A stretch of DNA of 64,000 bases from positions 19,763 to 83,762 of the forward strand of contig NZ_JACXXO010000022.1 in assembly GCF_017980685.1 (NCBI RefSeq), read 5' to 3'. The notes beneath the pieces were generated by a model. It was not told where the DNA came from. It saw only the letters and a program-made list of their open reading frames with translations, and searched no databases. Both the position numbers and the translations under genes were made by a program. How positions within the stretch are numbered: the stretch's first letter is position 1; each line of letters opens with the position of its first letter. Of this stretch, positions 25,217 through 33,323 are shown piece by piece. This DNA is from Pseudomonas iridis. Lineage in GTDB: Bacteria; Pseudomonadota; Gammaproteobacteria; Pseudomonadales; Pseudomonadaceae.

Positions 25217-27169
25217 ATGGCCAAACCTCCACGCAAAATCCCCTCTTCTTCGCCCTCCCCGGACGGCTCCGCGTTGCCCACCCGCTCGACTGCCGCGCAA
25301 GGCCCTGATCCCGTTGCAGCCGTGAGCGGGCCGGGATCAAGCAGGCAAACCCGCGCACCCGGCACCGATGAGCGCGCGGTCGAAACCACCGCCAGTGGAA
25401 CACCTCGGGAAAGCGCTGTTGTCGTCAATCCGCTACCCGGAGCAACGCCCGAGCGAGTGGCGGCAGCCATGGCCATGATTACGCTGCGCCCGGAGCAGGT
25501 GGCTGCGTTGCGCGCCATTGACAACGAACCGGGGCTGTTCAAGAGCGAGGATTCAAGAACGTATGCCCACCTGGGCGAAGGCACCTACTTTCTGGCAGTA
25601 CGCAACGCGGCCGGCGAGTACCAGGTGCCATTACTCGCCACCCCGCACTTGTCCGGCCCGACGCTCAGGAGAATCGACGGGCAGGCGCTGTGGCGCATCG
25701 AGGCGCCAGACTGGATGCGCGCCCCACCCTCTGACTCATCGCCCTCGGCGGGCACACCTGCAAGGCCTGCCACGCCGCTGTTCCTTTCGCGGCAACTGGC
25801 TGAGACGTTGACCCATCCGGACGACTCGAGCCTGGGACTTCGTTTTGACCGAAAAAAACGCACGTACGTCGACATTCAAGACCCGCAACCGGCAGATGCA
25901 AACCTGAGCAATACGGTGCAGGTGCGCAGAAATTCCGATGGCATCTATCAGCAATGCCATGCGGGAGAGCGCACACCCTCGGGGCCGCTGGTCGAACAGA
26001 TTCCAGGCACCCGACTCTGGCGAGAAATATCCCGGACAACAACATCCGAACAGACGCACTCGCGGCCAGACGTCGATCAGCACGCTGTCAGGCCTGACTC
26101 CCCCGAACCGGGCCCGAGCAAGCGTCCGCGACTGGAGGCCGAAGAGCGACTCCCCCCCGATACGGACTTGTTCGCTGACCGCCTGCTGCTCGATGCCAGC
26201 GGCGCAATGAACCTGTCCACCGGTTACTGGCGCAACTGGGGCAAACCGCAAAAACCGGCGGACGCCTCAATAGAAATAGCCGGGCTTCATTATCCGATCG
26301 TGCCTCAGCCCCTGCAGGCCAATCCACGTCTGGTCTATCTGCAACACCCACGATTTGCGCCAGATCACTTTGACGCATTTGAGCGAATGCTGGTGGAAGA
26401 ACCTGCGCTGCAACCGATATGGGCCGTCAAACGCGAGAGTGGTTGGGCCGTGATGGAAAATCGCATGCCGTTCGCGACACCGCTGACGCAGCAAGTCGCC
26501 AACTCGTTCAATTACATGACGCCCGACTCGGCGAGCGCCATTGCCAGGGAAGTATTTCGCCGGGCAGCCTATCAAAGGGCAATTGACGGTAACGGACTGG
26601 CGCGACTCAATCAGACCTTCCGGCATTGGAACGACAGGGCCAAAACCTTTTCACCCCGTCGCGATCTGAGCGATCCACTGATGATGCTGCCAACGCTGCC
26701 TACCCTGTTTGGCGTGACCGCACCTCACTGGAGGATCCACCTCCCGACCCGCACGGCCAGCGAGTTCCAGCGCCTGAACTTCGACCCCACGCGCCTGCCC
26801 GAGTGGAGCGCCTATCTGGCAGCACCTGACAGCGCCAACCTGCAGACCCTGTTCAGAACCGTGCTGCAGCACAATGGCTACAGCGTGTATGCCAGCAGTC
26901 GCGCACTCAACGAGAACGCCGTGGTGTTTCACCGAGAAGGGCTTGATGCCGTGTTTGTGCTGAAAATTCCGGATGACCCTCACAACCTGTTACACCGTGC
27001 CACGCTGCCGGGGTTCGAGATCGCCAACCCGCAATTTCGTGCCGTAGTGGGCGAGGCGGCGCACCAAAGGCTAATTTCATTTGTCAGCGAGATGAAAATC
27101 ATCTACCTGGTGGGTGGCCTTGAACTGACAGGTGTATCGCCTGCGCTCTATATCGTGCGTGAAAGTTGA
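25217..27169 (+). CDS. toxin-like locus protein A3 (unknown family)
   Basis: A 650-residue paralogue, the most diverged of the three A proteins. It starts MAKPPRKIP, has a Pro/Ser/Gly-rich first 60 residues, then SAVVVNPL (66-73) in place of the TDI motif. Modules lie at about 106-162 (GLF...AAGEYQVP...LWRIE) and about 207-271 (GLRFDRKKRTYVDI...NSDGIYQQ...LWREI). KRPRLE is at 302-307, in the same linker as in A1. The conserved core (YWRNWGK, HYPIVP, FDAFERMLVEEPALQP, NFDPTRLPEW) and the end YIVRES follow. Spacing before ATG 25217 is poor in Shine-Dalgarno sequence. It is paired with B2 downstream. Confidence 0.68.
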   Translation: MAKPPRKIPSSSPSPDGSALPTRSTAAQGPDPVAAVSGPGSSRQTRAPGTDERAVETTASGTPRESAVVVNPLPGATPERVAAAMAMITLRPEQVAALRAIDNEPGLFKSEDSRTYAHLGEGTYFLAVRNAAGEYQVPLLATPHLSGPTLRRIDGQALWRIEAPDWMRAPPSDSSPSAGTPARPATPLFLSRQLAETLTHPDDSSLGLRFDRKKRTYVDIQDPQPADANLSNTVQVRRNSDGIYQQCHAGERTPSGPLVEQIPGTRLWREISRTTTSEQTHSRPDVDQHAVRPDSPEPGPSKRPRLEAEERLPPDTDLFADRLLLDASGAMNLSTGYWRNWGKPQKPADASIEIAGLHYPIVPQPLQANPRLVYLQHPRFAPDHFDAFERMLVEEPALQPIWAVKRESGWAVMENRMPFATPLTQQVANSFNYMTPDSASAIAREVFRRAAYQRAIDGNGLARLNQTFRHWNDRAKTFSPRRDLSDPLMMLPTLPTLFGVTAPHWRIHLPTRTASEFQRLNFDPTRLPEWSAYLAAPDSANLQTLFRTVLQHNGYSVYASSRALNENAVVFHREGLDAVFVLKIPDDPHNLLHRATLPGFEIANPQFRAVVGEAAHQRLISFVSEMKIIYLVGGLELTGVSPALYIVRES

Positions 27170-27208
27170 CCACCTCATTAAAAAATCCGTTCGAAACTGA
27201 TTCAGAGA

Positions 27209-27239
27209 CAACTGGAGCAGCCTTATGCTGCTCCAGTTG
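27209..27239 (+). other. perfect 13-bp hairpin between A3 and B2
   Basis: CAACTGGAGCAGC (27209-27221) pairs with GCTGCTCCAGTTG (27227-27239) around a five-base loop. The nearest T run (GGTTTTAAT) is about ten bases on, so intrinsic termination would be inefficient. It may uncouple A3 and B2 levels. Confidence 0.55.
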
Positions 27240-27370
27240 GCGTGCCGGTTTTAATAAATAACCGACAGCAGTTTTCCGCAACGGGCGGTAACTTCCTGCT
27301 GATATACATCTGGAAAACCTGTAATTAGCATGACACCGCACATTTAAAGTAACTGAACAAGGAAGTTCAA

Positions 27371-30157
27371 ATGACTGGCCCGGTGAAACATCAGTTTTCG
27401 ATTCAGGATTCTGTAGTTGTTACAGATATTGGCGATACCCCCAACCCTTCCACGGACTCCACGATTGATTTTGATCGCGATGCCTCCGACAGCGGAAAAA
27501 CCAGCTCCCACAGCAAGCCAAATCAATTAAAAGAACTCGACGATTTATTTGGTCCCCTGCAATTTGGGGCCTCCACGATCACACGCAGATCATTGGACGC
27601 CCTCGGCGCCACGGTTAATGGTCAACCATTGACGGGCGACAATACGCACTTTCGTATCCCCCGTCGTTCTTTCATCAATTCGCTGCAATTCAGTTACAGC
27701 GAAATCGAAAAACGCACCAAGGTCACAACACTCGGCAAAAACTACTTACTTCCAACATTCCTGTATGAACTGGCGTCGGCTCGTCCCGCGGACGCACCTC
27801 CGGTCATCAGGGAAGAAGCAGATGCGCCGCCGGATGCCAGTGGCTTTCGCAAAAAAACCATCCAGCTGTTGAATGCGGCACAAAAGATTGATCTGCGCCG
27901 CGTCAGCGCCAATCCAACCAACTATCCCTACTGGGCGTTGGTCAGACAATACAGCGTGCTCGGCCCAAGCCTCGGTATTCAACTTTTCGGAATATGGATG
28001 GGGCTGCGCGGGATCAACGATGCTCTTAAAGCAAAGAACGAAACCGATGCCTTTTTCAACGGTATCGGCCTGGTGACGGAAGGCGCCTCAATAGCTGTCG
28101 ATGTGGTGACCACCCGGGTGGGCACGAGTTTGATAAAAACGGGGAGCGACGCCTTCAATGATTTCGCCAGGACCAGGGCTGGACTGCGATGGAGCCGCTC
28201 TGGCGAACTTATCGGCGGAGCACTGACATTGCCTTTCGACATCATGAGTGCCGTAAAAGAGTTCAAGACAGCCGAATCAAAATCCGGCAAGGAGGCTACC
28301 GCACACTACGTAAGCGCTGGATTGAACATTGCCAGCGCTGCCATGACGGTCATCCTTGGCTCCGCAGCGATGGCCGGGTTCTCGTTCGCCGGCCCGGTCG
28401 GTTTGATCGCAGGAGCGATGATGGCCATAGGGTCGCAAGTCTATGGGGCGGTGAGTCTGGTCGATGACATTGACGACTATATCGAACTCACGCTGGAGGA
28501 AAGATGGCGTACTGGCTGGTTTACGTTCGTGTTTATGGAGGCCGACCGCGACATTCTCGACCGCTATGAGATTGCCAAAGCCCGTGCTGCACATTCCAGC
28601 CAGTTGAAAGCAACGGCCAGAAAGTATCTCGATGAAACCATGAAAAACACCACAGAGGCGGTCGTCAACGGAGCATTCGAAGTGACGCTGCTTCCCAGGA
28701 GGGAATACACCACCAATTGGGGCCTGAAGACCTCGAAAATCGTTTACGTCCCGCAAATCCGGGATACAGACGATCTGATAGACGCCCGTGATGGCGTCAC
28801 CACGCAAACACCTGGCGCCGAACTTGGCAGTGCCGAAAACGGCAAAAACATTTTATGGCTGCTGGGCGGCGGTAATGACACGGTCAGGGGAGTGGGCAAG
28901 AAACCGAATGTTTTCTACTTCACCGATGGCAGGAAGGACCTGACCGGAGGGTCCGAGAATGATCGGTTCATTGCGCAGGACGCTGCCCAGGTGCTCTACG
29001 GTGCCGATCCCGACGATGAAAACCACTCCACCCTGCGCGGAGGTGACGGCCACAATTCGCTGGAATTCATCGGTGAGCAAAAATTCAAGGCAGACGATCG
29101 CGGCTATGACATCGACCTGTCCGCCGGGACTCTGCATGTGTTTACTCCGGATTCATCGGCCGAAGATGGCAACCGGTACGCCTTCAAGGCGCTGCTGGAG
29201 CGTATCAACGAGATTCACACACTGGGCAACGGCACCACGAACGTCACCGGCTCAAGGGAAGCCGATGTCATCGTGGCGCAAGGCAAGGATACGATCCATG
29301 CCGGCGAGGGTGACGACATCATCTATCTGCACAAGGATGGGGCCGCAGCATTCGGCGAGTCGGGACAGGATACTTACAACATCCCGCTAACCATCAATAA
29401 CGTATCGATAACAGAAGACGGTGTGGAAGAAAGCGCAATCGTACTCGATTGGAGAATGGATCTTATCGAAACATGGCGAGTCGTCAAAACCACGCTCGAA
29501 GTCACGTTGAAATTCGACTTCGATGATGCTCGTACAAGCAAACTGTATGTCCACGATGTGTACAGGCAGTCCGATGACACGCGGCTATTGATCAATAACA
29601 AACTGACTTTTGTCACCCGCGACAAGTGCCACCTCAAACCTGACCTGCCTGCACAGATCACTGGTGACCAATCCGTTGAGATTTTTGCCATCGTTACCCG
29701 CGAAGCAGGCCCGGAACCTGTCACGATTGTCGATCAATATTTGGCCCCCCACGTTCCGGCGAACACTTTCACCGATTACTACGTGCAGCGTCACTCATCT
29801 GCGAGCTCGTTTACATCCGGCAGGAGCGCACCTCTTTACGGTACGCGGATATTCCTCGATTACGACAGTTGCGAACTGACCGGAGTCCAGGCGAGGTACG
29901 AGACAGAAGTTGATTGGGTACATTCATCGCCTACGGACAAGATAGATATCGAGTGCGGGCTCAGTTTCCATTTCGGAAATAAAGTGGTGGTAATTGCCAG
30001 GTTTGCCAATCACAAGGAAATGACGCTCGAAGACGCGTTACTGAAAATAGTGAACAACCAGATCAATCATGCCTACTCTGGTCTTCAGGGACGGCAAGGT
30101 TCACAACGTACATTTGACGAAAGAAATGGTGGCGGCGCCGAGAACCTATGTTTATAG
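27371..30157 (+). CDS. toxin-like locus protein B2, N-terminal part (frameshifted)
   Basis: Paralogue of B1: 928 residues in this frame, matching B1 up to about residue 899 and then leaving the alignment. The shared motif DSVVVTDI is at 13-20. The hydrophobic segment and VDDIDDYIEL...ERWRTGWFTF match B1, as do the calcium-binding repeats (LLGGGNDTVRGV, DLTGGSENDRF, GEGDDIIYL). A good GGAAG site precedes ATG 27371 inside the repeated 14-mer GAACAAGGAAGTTC. Near 30070 the homology jumps to another frame; removing one T at 30070 restores a CAG CCT (Gln-Pro) reading like B1's NQP. It may be a recent pseudogene, a sequencing error or, less likely, a programmed shift. Confidence 0.68.
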   Translation: MTGPVKHQFSIQDSVVVTDIGDTPNPSTDSTIDFDRDASDSGKTSSHSKPNQLKELDDLFGPLQFGASTITRRSLDALGATVNGQPLTGDNTHFRIPRRSFINSLQFSYSEIEKRTKVTTLGKNYLLPTFLYELASARPADAPPVIREEADAPPDASGFRKKTIQLLNAAQKIDLRRVSANPTNYPYWALVRQYSVLGPSLGIQLFGIWMGLRGINDALKAKNETDAFFNGIGLVTEGASIAVDVVTTRVGTSLIKTGSDAFNDFARTRAGLRWSRSGELIGGALTLPFDIMSAVKEFKTAESKSGKEATAHYVSAGLNIASAAMTVILGSAAMAGFSFAGPVGLIAGAMMAIGSQVYGAVSLVDDIDDYIELTLEERWRTGWFTFVFMEADRDILDRYEIAKARAAHSSQLKATARKYLDETMKNTTEAVVNGAFEVTLLPRREYTTNWGLKTSKIVYVPQIRDTDDLIDARDGVTTQTPGAELGSAENGKNILWLLGGGNDTVRGVGKKPNVFYFTDGRKDLTGGSENDRFIAQDAAQVLYGADPDDENHSTLRGGDGHNSLEFIGEQKFKADDRGYDIDLSAGTLHVFTPDSSAEDGNRYAFKALLERINEIHTLGNGTTNVTGSREADVIVAQGKDTIHAGEGDDIIYLHKDGAAAFGESGQDTYNIPLTINNVSITEDGVEESAIVLDWRMDLIETWRVVKTTLEVTLKFDFDDARTSKLYVHDVYRQSDDTRLLINNKLTFVTRDKCHLKPDLPAQITGDQSVEIFAIVTREAGPEPVTIVDQYLAPHVPANTFTDYYVQRHSSASSFTSGRSAPLYGTRIFLDYDSCELTGVQARYETEVDWVHSSPTDKIDIECGLSFHFGNKVVVIARFANHKEMTLEDALLKIVNNQINHAYSGLQGRQGSQRTFDERNGGGAENLCL

Positions 30158-30869
30158 CCGCGGACGCAGTTCGCTGTCTTTTGCCAACATCGCCTTACCC
30201 TTGAAGATGAACCCCAAACCGTACATCTTCCGGCTGCCTGAACAGGCGCCTTACGAACTCGGCGACAGAAATTCCTGCAGTCAGTTGACGTTCCATCCTG
30301 GCCAATCCGGTATCACCAGCATCGAGGGCAACGGGGGAAACTATCTGGTACACCTGTGCAAAAGAATGATCTTGCGCCTATCCACACCCGGTGGCTTCGC
30401 GAATGCCGTCCACAGACTGGACTACTCATCCACATGGGACCTGGATGCCCATGCGCTGGGCAGCGTCACCATCGAATTGCAAGGAACGCAGTTGTATCTG
30501 GGGTCTACCACTATTCATGTGCCTGAATATGGCGGCGACGATCTTGTGGACCAGATGTCCATCATCGGTGCGCACGGGATCATTCATACGGTCGACCTGA
30601 TCTTTGACATGATTTATATCGGCGGTCTGGACGGGCGATATTTCGAGCCACCCAAGGACGACAAATCCCCGTGGCCAGATGAGTTTGCCGAAATTGCGGA
30701 CAAGGAATTGCGCGTCAATCACATCATCATGGCGGATGGCAGCGCAGGCTATTTGAAGTACAACCTGGCACAGCGCAAATGGATTTTGAGCAGTGATCCG
30801 TCCCGCGACATCAGTTATTCGCAATTGCTTGTACTCAATCGCTGCGAGCACCAACTGGGGAAAGCGTGA
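30069..30869 (+). CDS. toxin-like locus protein B2, C-terminal part (after frameshift)
   Basis: 266 residues continuing the B1 homology in the new frame: FANIALPLK, GNYLVHLCKRMILRLSTPGG, LDYSSTWDLD, VPEYGGDDLVDQM and the end QLLVLNRCEHQL all have counterparts in the last 300 residues of B1. The ATG at 30069 overlaps the frame junction and has no ribosome site, so it is unlikely to be a real start. Joined to the previous part it would give about 1,165 residues. It stops about 35 residues earlier than B1. Confidence 0.6.
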   Translation: MPTLVFRDGKVHNVHLTKEMVAAPRTYVYSRGRSSLSFANIALPLKMNPKPYIFRLPEQAPYELGDRNSCSQLTFHPGQSGITSIEGNGGNYLVHLCKRMILRLSTPGGFANAVHRLDYSSTWDLDAHALGSVTIELQGTQLYLGSTTIHVPEYGGDDLVDQMSIIGAHGIIHTVDLIFDMIYIGGLDGRYFEPPKDDKSPWPDEFAEIADKELRVNHIIMADGSAGYLKYNLAQRKWILSSDPSRDISYSQLLVLNRCEHQLGKA

Positions 30870-30918
30870 GCATTCTGATCATCCAGTTGCTCAATGGCGT
30901 TCACCATTTCGCAGGCGA

Positions 30919-30944
30919 AAAAAAGCCCGCAGTGTGAGCGGGCG
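30919..30944 (-). terminator. rho-independent terminator of hiuH
   Basis: On the minus strand GCCCGC-TCACACT-GCGGGC is followed by seven or more T (A run at 30919-30925 on the plus strand). It also lies beyond the stop of the convergent B2 gene. Confidence 0.85.
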
Positions 30945-31001
30945 AAAGACCAAAGAAGCTATATGCGCAGTCGCTTCCCGGCAGGGGCAGCCGCTTGGGG
31001 G

Positions 31002-31355
31002 TCAACTGCCCCGATACGTGGAGTAGCTGTAAGGCGAGATCAGCAATGGAACGTGGTAGTGATCCTGTTCGGCAGAGATGCCGAACCGCAGCACTACCAC
31101 ATCCAGAAACGCCGGCTCCGGCAGTTGCACACCACGGGCGCGGTAGTAATCGCCAGCGTGGAACTGAACCTGATAAACCCCGGTACGGTAGTCATCGCCC
31201 TGCAACAGCGGCGCATCGACCCGGCCATCGCTGTTGGTTGTCGCGCTGGCGACCAATTCCAGCTGCGAACCTTCAACGCGGTATAACTCGACCTTGATCG
31301 AGCTGCCCGGGCAACCGTGTGCAGCGTCCAAAACGTGTGTAGTCAAACGTCCCAT
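31002..31355 (-). CDS. hiuH: 5-hydroxyisourate hydrolase (transthyretin-like)
   Basis: A 117-residue transthyretin-related enzyme that hydrolyses 5-hydroxyisourate, the product of urate oxidation, to OHCU. The hallmarks are LTTHVLDAAHGCPG at the N-terminus with the catalytic His, a central GRVDAPLL with the Arg, and the C-terminal tetrapeptide YRGS that marks hydrolases from true transthyretins. There is no signal peptide, so it is cytoplasmic. ATG at 31355. It is divergent from the puuE operon, and an operator-like site lies 131 bases upstream. Confidence 0.96.
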   Translation of the reverse strand: MGRLTTHVLDAAHGCPGSSIKVELYRVEGSQLELVASATTNSDGRVDAPLLQGDDYRTGVYQVQFHAGDYYRARGVQLPEPAFLDVVVLRFGISAEQDHYHVPLLISPYSYSTYRGS

Positions 31356-31797
31356 TGATTCTGCGCGCCTGCCTGCATGGAGCAGTCAGACTTCGCGCCT
31401 CCCGAAGTCAGTTGAAAAGGAGACCGCACCGATTCGGAGCACGAAAAGCTGCGGCGAGCGACTGATTAAGACACTTTTCAAAAAAATTGTACACAATAAA
31501 AACGACATTTTTTGCTTCGTCCCCGCCATCCGGGGCTTTTCTCCCGGTCAACCCCGCAAGCGCATGAACATTGCACCTTACATCCATTAACTGACTAGTC
31601 AGGCAGGTTTCTTGCAGGCTCACGCCGATAGCAGCAAAAGATGACAGTCGGTGAAAAATGCGAAAATTCAGGCTTACAAAGTGCGATTAAAGTTGTATAC
31701 AATCAGCCCATCGCTGTGACGCCAGCCTGCAATCTCATCGCCAGGCAGCCACGTAATCCCGACTTTGAATAAGTCATGAACAAGAAGGAAGACTGCA
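31356..31797. promoter_or_regulatory. divergent control region between hiuH and puuE
   Basis: 442 bases with three palindromic sites: ATTGT-AC-ACAAT (31486-31497), CTGACTAGTCAG (31591-31602, perfect) and TTGTATACAA (31693-31702, perfect). GACTTCG/CGAAGTC (31389-31409) can form a hairpin in the hiuH leader. The AC/TA-centred sites lie at promoter distance from hiuH and puuE respectively and probably bind one regulator, perhaps of the GntR family. Confidence 0.6.
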
Positions 31798-32724
31798 GTG
31801 AGCGCTGACTACCCACGCGACCTGATCGGTTACGGCAGTAACCCTCCTCACCCACACTGGCCGGGCAATGCCCGTGTCGCCCTGTCTTTCGTGCTCAATT
31901 ACGAAGAAGGCGGCGAGCGCAATATTCTGCACGGTGACAAAGAATCCGAAGCGTTCCTCTCTGAAATGGTTGCCGCCCAGCCTCTGCAAGGCGCGCGCAA
32001 CATGAGCATGGAATCGCTTTACGAGTATGGCAGCCGTGCGGGCGTCTGGCGGATCCTCAAGCTGTTCAAGGAATTCGATATTCCGCTGACCATCTTCGCC
32101 GTCGCGATGGCCGCCCAGCGCCACCCGGACGTGATCCGCGCGATGGTCGAGGCCGGTCACGAGATCTGCAGCCACGGCTACCGCTGGATCGACTATCAGT
32201 ACATGGACGAGGCGCAGGAACGCGAGCACATGCTCGAAGCCATCCGTATCCTCACCGAACTCACCGGCGAGCGCCCGCTGGGCTGGTACACCGGCCGCAC
32301 CGGCCCGAATACTCGTCGCCTGGTCATGGAAGAAGGTGGTTTCCTCTACGACTGCGACACCTACGACGACGACCTGCCCTACTGGGAACCGAACAACCCG
32401 ACCGGCAAGCCGCACCTGGTGATCCCGTACACCCTCGACACCAATGACATGCGCTTCACTCAGGTGCAGGGTTTCAACAAGGGCGACGACTTCTTCGAAT
32501 ACCTCAAAGACGCGTTCGACGTGCTCTACGCCGAAGGTGCCGAAGCGCCGAAGATGCTCTCGATCGGTCTGCACTGCCGCCTGATCGGCCGTCCGGGTCG
32601 CATCGCTTCGCTCAAGCGTTTTATCGAATACGCCAAAAGTCATGAACAGGTGTGGTTCAGCCGTCGCGTCGACATCGCGCGTCACTGGCACGAAACCCAC
32701 CCGCACCAAGAGGCCGCCAAATGA
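31798..32724 (+). CDS. puuE: allantoinase PuuE (polysaccharide-deacetylase fold)
   Basis: A 308-residue metal-independent-type allantoinase of the NodB/polysaccharide-deacetylase fold that opens allantoin to allantoate. The diagnostic start YPRDLIGYGSNPPHPHWPGNARVA, the NYEEGGE segment and the HGYRWIDYQ and WYTGRTGPNTRRL motifs fit PuuE rather than amidohydrolase-type AllB. It starts at GTG 31798 after AAGGAAG. It overlaps uraD by four bases, so the two are translationally coupled. Confidence 0.96.
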   Translation: MSADYPRDLIGYGSNPPHPHWPGNARVALSFVLNYEEGGERNILHGDKESEAFLSEMVAAQPLQGARNMSMESLYEYGSRAGVWRILKLFKEFDIPLTIFAVAMAAQRHPDVIRAMVEAGHEICSHGYRWIDYQYMDEAQEREHMLEAIRILTELTGERPLGWYTGRTGPNTRRLVMEEGGFLYDCDTYDDDLPYWEPNNPTGKPHLVIPYTLDTNDMRFTQVQGFNKGDDFFEYLKDAFDVLYAEGAEAPKMLSIGLHCRLIGRPGRIASLKRFIEYAKSHEQVWFSRRVDIARHWHETHPHQEAAK

Positions 32725-33236
32725 GCCGCTTTCAAACCCTGCAACCGTCGACCCTGAGCCGCGACGCCTTCGTCAAAGCCTTCGCCGACATCTACGAGCA
32801 TTCGCCATGGGTGGCCGAGAAGGCCTACGACCTGGGCGCAGACGCCTCGATCGACGAGATCGAAACCCTGCACCAGCGCATGAGCGACATCCTGTTGAGC
32901 GCCGATCACGCCAGTCAACTGGCACTGATCAACGCTCACCCGGACCTGGCCGGCAAAGCCGCCGTCCAGGGCGAACTGACCGAAGCCAGCACCAATGAAC
33001 AGGCTGGCGCCGGTATTCACCAATGCACGGCCGAAGAGTTCCAGCGCTTCACCGAGCTGAACGACGCCTACAAAGCCAAGTTCAAGTTTCCCTTCATCAT
33101 GGCGGTAAAAGGCAGCAACCGGCATCAGATCCTCGCAGCGTTCGAAACGCGCATTCACAATTCGGCGGATACCGAATTCAAATGTGCGCTGGCGGAGATC
33201 AACAAGATTGCCCTGTTCCGTTTACTGACCCTTTAG
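32721..33236 (+). CDS. uraD: OHCU decarboxylase
   Basis: A 171-residue, all-helical enzyme that decarboxylates 2-oxo-4-hydroxy-4-carboxy-5-ureidoimidazoline to S-allantoin. Family signatures are FADIYEHSPWVAEKA, NAHPDLAGKAA with the catalytic His, the SxxEQxGAG-like STNEQAGAGI, and FKFPFIMAVKG near the C-terminus. ATG 32721 overlaps the puuE stop (ATGA). It supplies the substrate for PuuE. Confidence 0.96.
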   Translation: MSRFQTLQPSTLSRDAFVKAFADIYEHSPWVAEKAYDLGADASIDEIETLHQRMSDILLSADHASQLALINAHPDLAGKAAVQGELTEASTNEQAGAGIHQCTAEEFQRFTELNDAYKAKFKFPFIMAVKGSNRHQILAAFETRIHNSADTEFKCALAEINKIALFRLLTL

Positions 33237-33323
33237 CAAGCCTGACCCGAGCATGTCAGACGCGGAGAATGCCCAGGGTCTTGCAAGCATCCCCAGCCAC
33301 TTATTTAAAGGCAGACAAGAAGA

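Noticed and set aside
23247..27169. A2 and A3 as one gene split by mutation
   Set aside because: Each has its own MAKPPRK start, two modules and the full C-terminal domain, so they are separate paralogues.
16983..31001. Type I or type VI secretion genes beside the A/B locus
   Set aside because: All frames were checked for ABC exporter, membrane fusion, VgrG or PAAR features; none were found.
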